Shown here piece by piece: positions 32,732 to 40,451 of a stretch of 64,000 bases of DNA. Both the position numbers and the translations under genes were made by a program. Below the pieces are notes generated by a model. That model was given only the letters and a program-made list of their open reading frames with translations. It searched no databases and was not told the DNA's origin. The stretch covers positions 1 through 64,000 of the forward strand of contig NZ_AQYA01000031.1 in the NCBI RefSeq assembly GCF_000376985.1, written 5' to 3'. Each line of letters opens with the position of its first letter. Position 1 is the stretch's first letter. The DNA comes from Streptococcus henryi DSM 19005 (GTDB taxonomy: Bacteria > Bacillota > Bacilli > Lactobacillales > Streptococcaceae).

Positions 32732-34045
32732 CTACTGATCCAAAAGAGCTTTTTTCGGTCTTCCATATTTTTCTTCGAACTTGAAAAGCCCCATACTGCC
32801 CCAATTTTCATAGTCTGCTGCCCAATAACGGATACCATTCACACCGTGATTTTTCCCCCACTCGGTTACATCTCGATAGATAGCCGCTTGTCCCTCTTCG
32901 CTATCCTCATAGCCTTTTGCCTTCTTATTCCAACCTGCAAAATCGCCAGACATCTGCCCTGAAGGATAAGAAAATTCACCAATAAATACCGGAAGTTTAG
33001 CCTGTTTATTGATAGCCATGACAGTCTTTTTGTAAAGAATCATTGGATCTAGGTACATAGAGGGTGCGCTTGGATAGAAGCTAATTCCTGCTGTATCCAT
33101 GTCATAGCCATATTTTTGCATGGCTGTAAAATATCGGGCACTAGCCTTAGGGGTCATGACAACAGTTGCAATATGTGTTGAAAATTTAACATTTTTACTA
33201 TCTACCCCAAGGTCATCATAGGCTTCTAAAATGCCTGTTTTAACTGCAAGAAACTGACTTGCATTGTACTTCCAAATATTTTTCTCCAACCATCCTGGAT
33301 TAAAAAGAGGAAGAAGATAGCGCATCATATCCGGAACGCTCTCCAATTTTGGATTGACCGCGGTTTTCAATCCTAAACTCACTCCTGCAAAACCAAAATT
33401 TGCTTCATTTCCAAGATTCCAATTATTAACTTTACTTCCTGTTTTTAGAATTTCAGTGGCAAGAAATTTACCATAAGCTTTTAAGACTAGGTTCATTTCA
33501 TCTAAGCTTAATTCACTCCAATCCTTACCTTTTTGCAAAGCGTAAATTTCTGGATATTCATGAAATCTTGGAGCCTGCTGTTTTTCCATATCCATGTATG
33601 TATAAGCTACCATTACTTCTGGATTTAAAGGAATATCTAATTTTGCAGAGATTTTAGCCAATTCAATAGCTTGATCAAAGGTATGAACATTGGCATTGCT
33701 ATCCTTCTCGCCATCCGTAGTATCTTCTTGGCTAACATGGCGTTTGGTTGCAATCCTAACATACATCTCAGTAGCACCCTTATCTATATACAATTGTTCA
33801 AGTTCTTCTGTTGAAGTGATGGTTTTTCCTTCGTATTCATAAGTATAACCTTCCTTGAAACTTTTCTCTGTAAAAGGACTGACTGATAAAGCTAAACGAA
33901 ATGGTTCGTCAGTTTCAACTGGTTCGTAGCCTTTTTCAGAATAATAAAACTGTGATATCAGGATCTTCCCTCCAATTACCAATACCAAAAATGTCAATGC
34001 AACTAATGCTAAACGCACTATTTTTGTATTTTTCAAGAATCTCAT
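32732..34045 (-). CDS. Membrane-anchored GH53-like (clan GH-A) glycosidase
   Basis: 437 residues. One N-terminal hydrophobic segment (about 11-31: VRLALVALTFLVLVIGGKIL) with no cleavage or LPXTG sorting signal, so an outward-facing, membrane-anchored enzyme. The rest looks like a TIM barrel: MYVRIATKR near 97, NNWNLGNEANFGFAG near 206 (acid/base Glu in GNE) and KLPVFIGEFSYPSG near 352 (nucleophile Glu), positions fitting GH53 endo-beta-1,4-galactanases and their relatives. Activity is not certain. It is the only predicted exported glycosidase in the region and could trim extracellular pectic side chains. Own gene, terminated by the shared hairpin. Confidence 0.6.
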   Translation of the reverse strand: MRFLKNTKIVRLALVALTFLVLVIGGKILISQFYYSEKGYEPVETDEPFRLALSVSPFTEKSFKEGYTYEYEGKTITSTEELEQLYIDKGATEMYVRIATKRHVSQEDTTDGEKDSNANVHTFDQAIELAKISAKLDIPLNPEVMVAYTYMDMEKQQAPRFHEYPEIYALQKGKDWSELSLDEMNLVLKAYGKFLATEILKTGSKVNNWNLGNEANFGFAGVSLGLKTAVNPKLESVPDMMRYLLPLFNPGWLEKNIWKYNASQFLAVKTGILEAYDDLGVDSKNVKFSTHIATVVMTPKASARYFTAMQKYGYDMDTAGISFYPSAPSMYLDPMILYKKTVMAINKQAKLPVFIGEFSYPSGQMSGDFAGWNKKAKGYEDSEEGQAAIYRDVTEWGKNHGVNGIRYWAADYENWGSMGLFKFEEKYGRPKKALLDQ

Positions 34046-34291
34046 TCTAAACTGTTTACTCCAATCTTTAAGTTAAGCTTCTATGATACAGCATTTCAAA
34101 ATATAATTATTTCATTTTCGTTACTTATTTTTTGAAATAGTTACTTGTTTCAATTGGTCTGTAATAGCTATACCTGAACGATTGAATCACATCCAGAAAA
34201 ACAGTGGGGCTACACTTAGAAATTCCTTTCTTGAATATTCTTGAATCTTTACTAATTTTATACAAATAGGCTGTTAAAAAGCATTCTCAGC

Positions 34292-35299
34292 TCACTCCGC
34301 TCTCATTTCAACCATGGTTTTATCCAGGGATTCTAGAGATTGTTTTACTGAATCATGGATAGCAGCAACAATGTCATCTTCTGTCACACCAAGATACTCC
34401 GCAGCCTGTGTTTTGTCAATAAAGAGCTTATTGCACTGCAAGTCAGCAAATTTGACCATTTCCAAGCCACCTTCATGCCCTGCTTTTTCCTGAGCCTTAA
34501 CAATCTGTTTGCCAGCTAAAGCGTAGGCCCATTTGGGAATAGAGATGACCTTTTTCTTTGGTGTTCCGATGGCATCATGAAAATGGCCTAACAATTCTTT
34601 CCAGTCCATATTGTAATAACCAAGCGGGTAGGCATTACCTCCACGATTCTTTTCCAAGGCACCAGCCAAGGCTTGTCCAACCTGTTTGACGGTAACCATG
34701 GTCGTTCCGCCTTTTGTCCAAAAGGTCCATGGCTTCATATCACGAATTGACTTAACAAAAACAGACCATACTGGCTTTCTGCCAGGCTGTGTCCCAAAAA
34801 TGTAAGGCAGTTCAATAATAGAGACATCAAAACTCTCATCCGCAAAAGACAAGGCCATGATTTCCTGGTCTCTGCGACTGCGAATATAGGGATGGAAATT
34901 ACTTAGTTCCAGTTCAGGCCAGGCTTTTTCAAAGTAGGCGAAATAGGAACCGCAGACAACGGCATGTTTGACACCTACTGACTTACCTATCCTAAGCAAG
35001 CGTTCCAAGGCCGTAATGTTATACTTCTTGAACAAGTCGTAAATTGGCGCCGGACCTTCAACTCTCTCGTCAATACCAGCTGCGAAGATTAGACCCTGAC
35101 ACCCAGATAATAATGTTTCAAGTTCACTATCAGACATGTCCAGATAATTGCCGTAAACAATTTCCATTTCCGAAGGAAGAATGGCCCCTTCAGGTAAAGG
35201 AGGAAGGGCAACCCCTACCACCTCATGGCCCCGGTCTATTAATTCTTGAGCAGCTTGGGCCCCTAAAAGACCTGTTCCACCAATAATACATACTCTCAT
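34292..35299 (-). CDS. Extended SDR oxidoreductase with YxxxR active site
   Basis: 335 residues. NAD-dependent epimerase/dehydratase (extended short-chain dehydrogenase) fold with dinucleotide motif IIGGTGLLGAQAA (residues 5-17), acidic-end YGNYLDMSDSELETLL near 49 and ELPYIFGTQPGRKP near 165. The expected YxxxK is Tyr138-Ile-Arg-Ser-Arg142, Arg instead of Lys. Third gene of GH3-SDR-SDR, 4 bp after the previous stop, with GAGG before ATG. Extended SDRs include sugar epimerases, 3-beta-hydroxysteroid dehydrogenases and dihydroflavonol reductases; the substrate is open, but the setting suggests a step on the aglycone or the freed sugar. Confidence 0.75.
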   Translation of the reverse strand: MRVCIIGGTGLLGAQAAQELIDRGHEVVGVALPPLPEGAILPSEMEIVYGNYLDMSDSELETLLSGCQGLIFAAGIDERVEGPAPIYDLFKKYNITALERLLRIGKSVGVKHAVVCGSYFAYFEKAWPELELSNFHPYIRSRRDQEIMALSFADESFDVSIIELPYIFGTQPGRKPVWSVFVKSIRDMKPWTFWTKGGTTMVTVKQVGQALAGALEKNRGGNAYPLGYYNMDWKELLGHFHDAIGTPKKKVISIPKWAYALAGKQIVKAQEKAGHEGGLEMVKFADLQCNKLFIDKTQAAEYLGVTEDDIVAAIHDSVKQSLESLDKTMVEMRAE

Positions 35300-35303
35300 T
35301 TGC

Positions 35304-36818
35304 CTACCTCACATTCTTTTCTGAAACAATTTTTGGGTACTCTCTTAATTCTGTCTTATCATGCAGTGGGTTCCAGACTTGGGCAAAGAAGGGCTCCTTC
35401 AAGGCTCTCTGGCCATAATTCCATGATTTGCTTTCGCATTCGGGACAGAAATGCCCCGCCTCTAGTACTAGTTTAGGACTGGCTTGGAAGTGGTGATTGA
35501 AGGCGCATTGGAAGCGGAGCTTTGTAGTCCAGTCCCCCATAATCATCCTATCTGAGAGGCAAGCCCCACCCCGGAATTTAGCTGCGCTTTTGACATCATC
35601 AAGAGATAGTTGATTTTTTGGTTTTGATTCATCATAGCCATGATCCAATAGCTGAATTTCTGACCAGTTGGTAAAATGAGTCATCTGACTTAGCTTGGTC
35701 GGAAGGCTCTGCCATTTTTCCCAACCACCCCAATAGGCTTCAACCTTATCGTCCAGCTTATCTTCAATGAAGCGAAGGGTACCAAATTGAGTTCTAGCCA
35801 CCTTTTTAAAACGCCTTTGGATGATACTACCCATCAATTTTTGCCCACCAGGCAATTTATTGATGAAGCGAATCAGTGGTTTGGTACGCTCAACATTTTT
35901 GTCTAAGCAATCATAAAAATACTGGATGCTGTCTTGGCGAAAATGGAGGTAGTTTTCTAACTTATCTGAGTCCAAATAATATTGGCCATGAAAATTTCGC
36001 GTCGCGTAGAGCTTAGGATTGATGACATGGTCTAAGTTGGTAAAGCCCATACCGCCATACATGACTTGATACATCTCATAGGTACTGACCCGACAGGACT
36101 CGCCCCCACCGATATTATAGACATGGTTCCAAAAGTCGTCGGGAAGACTAGAATCTGCAACATACTGACAAAGATGGGCGACCAGTCTGCCCGAATCCCT
36201 ATCTGAAACATACTCTAAGACATTGTCCAAGCAGTTATGGAACATGATGGCGTCATCTATACTTGCCATGGCTGGTCCCATAATTCCTGTTTGACGAAGG
36301 CTGGCCCAATAAGACAGGCCGGATTCAATTAGGTAACGTTCTGCAGCCACCTTAGAAACGGCATAGTAGTCAAAAATAGAAGGCTTTATGGGATCTCCAA
36401 CCCGCCCCCAATGAATTCCAGGCATGCGGTCACCGGTCTCAGCAACTGTCCCAATGCTGACTAGTTTAGTCCTTTTCTCCTGGCCCCAGTGATAGATGGC
36501 TTCAACCAGATTTTTCATGGAACCATAATTGACCTGCATGGCCTTTTCAGGATAGTAATCTGCTGCAGGCGATACAAATGCTGCAATGTGAACAATCAAA
36601 TCAATCTCTTTAACGATGGTTTGAACAAAGCCTTTGTCGGTTAAGTCCCCATAGACCATTTTGATTTTGGGATGATCCAAATAGTTTTTGACAGCCTTTT
36701 TGTCTTTTTCCGTGTCTAAAATGGGTAAGACCAATTCAAAGTTCATATTCCCCTTTACAATTTCTTTTAAACTGCACTGCCCCATGGCACCAGAGGCACC
36801 CGTCATTAATACTTTCAT
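35304..36818 (-). CDS. Extended SDR oxidoreductase fused to a C-terminal zinc ribbon
   Basis: 504 residues. Residues 1-300 are an extended SDR: TGASGAMGQ (6-14), VYGDLTDKGF near 55, VHIAAFVSPAADYYPEKAMQVN near 76, and the active site Tyr152-x3-Lys156 (DYYAVSKVAAERYL). Residues about 400-465 form a zinc-ribbon-like unit, with GGACLSD, then KLRFQCAFNHHFQASPK, then GHFCPEC (Cys438, His442/443, Cys458, Cys461), like the 'CLS...KL.W.C..GH.W...G.WCP.C' units of DUF4379-type domains. That fusion is unusual. It sits 9 bp after the GH3 at 36828 and 4 bp before the second SDR, in one operon. Confidence 0.75.
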   Translation of the reverse strand: MKVLMTGASGAMGQCSLKEIVKGNMNFELVLPILDTEKDKKAVKNYLDHPKIKMVYGDLTDKGFVQTIVKEIDLIVHIAAFVSPAADYYPEKAMQVNYGSMKNLVEAIYHWGQEKRTKLVSIGTVAETGDRMPGIHWGRVGDPIKPSIFDYYAVSKVAAERYLIESGLSYWASLRQTGIMGPAMASIDDAIMFHNCLDNVLEYVSDRDSGRLVAHLCQYVADSSLPDDFWNHVYNIGGGESCRVSTYEMYQVMYGGMGFTNLDHVINPKLYATRNFHGQYYLDSDKLENYLHFRQDSIQYFYDCLDKNVERTKPLIRFINKLPGGQKLMGSIIQRRFKKVARTQFGTLRFIEDKLDDKVEAYWGGWEKWQSLPTKLSQMTHFTNWSEIQLLDHGYDESKPKNQLSLDDVKSAAKFRGGACLSDRMIMGDWTTKLRFQCAFNHHFQASPKLVLEAGHFCPECESKSWNYGQRALKEPFFAQVWNPLHDKTELREYPKIVSEKNVR

Positions 36819-36827
36819 ATCTTTCCT

Positions 36828-39281
36828 CTATTTCTGATTTTTCGGTAGATTTGGAACCTTATATTTTTTGAAAAAGTAGAACATGGCTTTAATGACATGT
36901 CCATTCATGAGATCAAGGATTCCCTGCGCCATTTGGTATTTGAATTGACCCGCAGAGGCAGCACTCATGGATCGGATGCTATTATTTGGCATCATTTTGG
37001 AAATGAAGACCCCATTCTTTAAGCGCGTGGTCCGCTCAGGCCCATCAGGAAGTTTAAGCGCATTTTGATACTGTTTCTGACCAACACCAACTACCGCTCG
37101 GTAAAAATACTTACCAAGGAAATGAGACTTGAATTCATCTAACTTACTGTCCAGAGAATACTTTTCGGATTGGGTCAGTTCTGAACAATCGCTACTTTCT
37201 AGCAAAGTTTCAAAAGTTTCCAAAGATATGGTTTCTATCAAGGCAAGGTCATAATATCCTTCTAAAATATCTCGCTGATAAGGACTTCTTATATCCGGCT
37301 GTTCTTCAATTCTTATCTCTTTTGTATCTAAGATTTTTTGGCTTGAAGTGGCAATATGAAATAAGTATTTACCATTCTCAACAACCCAGTCCTTTAGTTG
37401 TGTGTGGTAATAAGCAAGGTCCTTTAAGTCAAACTCAAAGGTCACTACTTTAGTTTCATCAACTTCTAAAAAGACTTTTTCAAATGCCCTAAGTTCCTTA
37501 ACAGGCTTATAAACATCTGACTTTGGATTTGAGACATAGAGCTGTGCAACCTCAGCACCAGCAAACTTACCACTATTTTTTATTTTTACAGACGCTATTA
37601 TTTTCTCATCTAGATAATCTACCTTGAAATCTGAATAATCAAAGCTAGTGTATGATAAGCCATGGCCAAATGAATAAGCAACTTTACTCCTATCAACTCC
37701 GTCGTAATAGCGATAGCCAACAAAAATAGACTCACGGTAGTTTTCGACTTTACCAGTAACATAATCTTTTCCAAAGGGCACTGAATCATAACTGCTAACC
37801 CAGGTCTCCGCCAGTTTTCCAGATGGGTTCTTTTCTCCGAAAAGGAGTCTAGCTGCTGCTTCACCCCCACCTTGACCAGGTAGGTACATATTTAATATTG
37901 CGTTAGTTTGATTCACTTTAGACAGTTCAACAGGAGACCCTCCAAATAGGATGGTTACAACCTTCTTCCCAGTTAAGAGAAGTTTGTCTAGTAACTCTAA
38001 CTGATTTTCTGGTAAAGAAATATCATCACGGTCATAGCCCTCACTCTCAGTGAAGTCCGTTTGCCCCATAAAATAAAGTATGATTTCTGCATCAGCTAAT
38101 TTAGACTCAACCTCCGACCACAAGACTTCTGAATCTGCTAGGCCAGTTTGATCATAACCTTTTGCAAAAGAATAATTAAGTCCTCGCATTTCAAAAGCCT
38201 CTTTTGGACTTGTGATTTGTCGGGGATTGACTAAAGAAGATCCTCCACCTTGGAAGCGCATGTCTTCAAAGAAGTCGCCAACAAGGAGATACTTCTTATC
38301 TTTTGAAAGAGGTAAGATCCCATCATTCTTCATTAAGACAGCCCCCTCAGTAGCAAGTTCAATGGCCAAGTCATGATGCCTCTTCCAATCAGGTTCTATC
38401 ACTTCTTCTGTCGAAACGGTTTTGTCAATCAACTCTAAGACTCTAAGAACTGACTGATTCAGCTCTATTTCTGACAATTCGCCAGAACGGATTGCTTCAA
38501 GCAATTGAAAACGGTAAAATTCAACATCACCAGGCATTTCCAAGTCCATTCCAGCCTTAAGGCTCTTCACCCGATGATTGACACCACCCCAATCACTAAC
38601 AACAAGTCCTTGATAACCCCACTCTTTTCTCAGAATGTCATTTAGAAGGTATCCGTTCTCTGAACAATAGAGACCATTGACCTTGTTATAGGCACTCATA
38701 ACTGTAGAAGGTTTAGCCTTTTTCACAATCCTTTCAAAAGCCTTCAAGTAAATTTCACGAAGAGCACGTTGATCCAGGCGTGAATCACCATTAAAACGGA
38801 AATTTTCGTTATTGTTGACGGCAAAATGCTTGAGTGAAGTGGCGACACCAGCCTTCTCAATTGAAGCAACAAACCTTTCACCTAATTTTCCACTTAAGAG
38901 AGGGTCTTCTGATAAATACTCGAAATTTCGACCACATCTGGGATTTCTCTTTATATTGACAGCTGGCCCAAGAAGCACCTGAACATCATAAAATTTTGCC
39001 TCCTCAGCCATGGCCTGACCCATTTGTTCAAATAGCTCAGGATTCCAACAAGAAGCTGTACACGATCCTGTTGGAAAGGCGGTAGCCGGTTGACTCTCGT
39101 TTAATCCTAAGTGGTCTGCATTGTCTTCCTGGCGCCTTACCCCACAAGGACCATCAGTTAAATTAATTGAAGGGATTCCTAATCGTGGGATAGGATTAGT
39201 CTTCCAAAATTCTGTTCCTGAGACCAGTGCCACCTTCTCTTGGGTGGTCAATTGTTCAAGTAAAAGGCTATAGTTCTTCAT
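36828..39281 (-). CDS. GH3 beta-glucosidase-type enzyme (817 aa)
   Basis: Cytoplasmic GH3 enzyme of the same three-domain plan as 27761-30028: SLKHFAVNNNENFRFN near 149, nucleophile segment VVSDWGGVNHRVKS (Asp230), EGAVLMKNDGILPLSKD near 315, TESEGYDRDDISLPE near 415, fibronectin-III-like domain (ELRAFEKVFLEVDETKVVTFEF) near 600. A C-terminal extension of about 150 residues follows, including a helical segment (SMSAASAGQFKYQMAQGILD) related in style to the tails on the other GH3 and GH78. First gene of GH3-SDR-SDR; GAGGAAAG for the next gene overlaps its end. Probably removes beta-glucose from an imported glycoside that the SDRs then modify. Confidence 0.88.
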   Translation of the reverse strand: MKNYSLLLEQLTTQEKVALVSGTEFWKTNPIPRLGIPSINLTDGPCGVRRQEDNADHLGLNESQPATAFPTGSCTASCWNPELFEQMGQAMAEEAKFYDVQVLLGPAVNIKRNPRCGRNFEYLSEDPLLSGKLGERFVASIEKAGVATSLKHFAVNNNENFRFNGDSRLDQRALREIYLKAFERIVKKAKPSTVMSAYNKVNGLYCSENGYLLNDILRKEWGYQGLVVSDWGGVNHRVKSLKAGMDLEMPGDVEFYRFQLLEAIRSGELSEIELNQSVLRVLELIDKTVSTEEVIEPDWKRHHDLAIELATEGAVLMKNDGILPLSKDKKYLLVGDFFEDMRFQGGGSSLVNPRQITSPKEAFEMRGLNYSFAKGYDQTGLADSEVLWSEVESKLADAEIILYFMGQTDFTESEGYDRDDISLPENQLELLDKLLLTGKKVVTILFGGSPVELSKVNQTNAILNMYLPGQGGGEAAARLLFGEKNPSGKLAETWVSSYDSVPFGKDYVTGKVENYRESIFVGYRYYDGVDRSKVAYSFGHGLSYTSFDYSDFKVDYLDEKIIASVKIKNSGKFAGAEVAQLYVSNPKSDVYKPVKELRAFEKVFLEVDETKVVTFEFDLKDLAYYHTQLKDWVVENGKYLFHIATSSQKILDTKEIRIEEQPDIRSPYQRDILEGYYDLALIETISLETFETLLESSDCSELTQSEKYSLDSKLDEFKSHFLGKYFYRAVVGVGQKQYQNALKLPDGPERTTRLKNGVFISKMMPNNSIRSMSAASAGQFKYQMAQGILDLMNGHVIKAMFYFFKKYKVPNLPKNQK

Positions 39282-39414
39282 CTCAAACTCCTTATCGACT
39301 CGTTTATCCTTATTTTAGAGTACATTTACAAAAATATATTATAAAATTGTTGCCAATATTTTGATTTTGTGACTGTATTTAAGCTAATTTTTGACGATTG
39401 GACTAATAAGAAAA

Positions 39415-39438
39415 AGCAACGGAAAACAGTCCATTGCT
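39415..39438 (-). terminator. Terminator of GH140-EIIBC-GH106-like-esterase operon
   Basis: On the minus strand AGCAATGGA and TCCGTTGCT pair with one mismatch and run into TTTTTCTT, just after the esterase stop. Confidence 0.6.
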
Positions 39439-39444
39439 ACATTT

Positions 39445-40383
39445 CTAAATATCTAAGCTAAAGCGCTTCTCCAACCAGGCTTCTGCCAAGTCTATCCACT
39501 TGCTAACGTCTGAGTTGAGGTGAGAGCTCTTTGAAGCTGTTGCCTGAGTACCAAGAGCAAGGCCATGTTCACCCTCTTCAAAGATATGGAGTTCAAAAGG
39601 AATTCCTTTCTCGGCCAGGGCTGTAGCTAACCTTGTAGATTGACTAACATGAACCAATTGGTCACCTGCTGTTGCCCAGATAAACATGGGAGGAGTTGCC
39701 TCATCAATCAGACGACTGGCACTTGCCGCTAGTAGTTGCTGGTCACTTGGTTTCTCAGCCCCAAAAAAGGCTAAATTCGAAAGCTTAAAGAGCCCCTTCA
39801 TCCAGTCCTCTTGTTGATCAACATACGCTTGATGAGAGAGATAATCAGTAATAGGGTAACCAGCTATGACCGCTGCTGGCTTCAAAACTGCCACATCAAA
39901 GTCCTGTGTTAAAACAGGTTTATTCCAATGTACTGCATAATTGGTGACGCTGTTCCCACCAGCTGAAAATCCACAGAGGATTAATTTATCGGTATCCACA
40001 AGCCATTCTTCTGCCCTTTGGTGGATAATGGTAAAAGCCTGCGCAATATTTCTCATTTGAGCAGGAAAGATGTCCTCCTCCCTATCTTCTAGAGAAATCT
40101 GGCTCAGCTGTGAAAAATCAAAGTCCCTAGCTCTGCCTTCTCCCCTACCATCCGACAAGACTTGATAACGCAGCACAAAGGCATGATAGCCCATAGCAGC
40201 AAAGCGCAAGGCGACTGCCTCAGCCTCCCTATCCGAACAGTAGAGGTAAGCACCTCCCGGGCAAATGATAACCGCTGGCCTATTCTTGCCATTGAGGAGT
40301 TCCTGAGAATCTTCTAAAAGATAAGTGGTTAATGTCAATTCCGGCTTGGTCTCATCTAACGATATTTTTTCAATAATCATCAT
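39445..40383 (-). CDS. Alpha/beta-hydrolase, carbohydrate-esterase-like
   Basis: 312 residues, no signal peptide. Oxyanion segment VIICPGGAYLYCSDREAEAVA near 40 (GGAY type), nucleophile elbow LCGFSAGGNSVT near 138, FIWATAGDQLVHV near 232 with the Asp, and HIFEEGEHGLAL near 264 with the His. This is the BD-FAE/acetyl-xylan-esterase-like group, which removes acetyl or aromatic acyl groups from sugars. Fourth gene of the operon starting with GH140 and PTS EIIBC, so it could deacylate the imported glycoside. ATG context is GAAAGTGAGAC. Confidence 0.8.
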   Translation of the reverse strand: MMIIEKISLDETKPELTLTTYLLEDSQELLNGKNRPAVIICPGGAYLYCSDREAEAVALRFAAMGYHAFVLRYQVLSDGRGEGRARDFDFSQLSQISLEDREEDIFPAQMRNIAQAFTIIHQRAEEWLVDTDKLILCGFSAGGNSVTNYAVHWNKPVLTQDFDVAVLKPAAVIAGYPITDYLSHQAYVDQQEDWMKGLFKLSNLAFFGAEKPSDQQLLAASASRLIDEATPPMFIWATAGDQLVHVSQSTRLATALAEKGIPFELHIFEEGEHGLALGTQATASKSSHLNSDVSKWIDLAEAWLEKRFSLDI

Positions 40384-40451
40384 TGTCTCACTTTCATCAG
40401 TAAAGAAAGCAAGGATCAGGTCATGTAGCCCTAATCCCTCTTCCTATTAGC

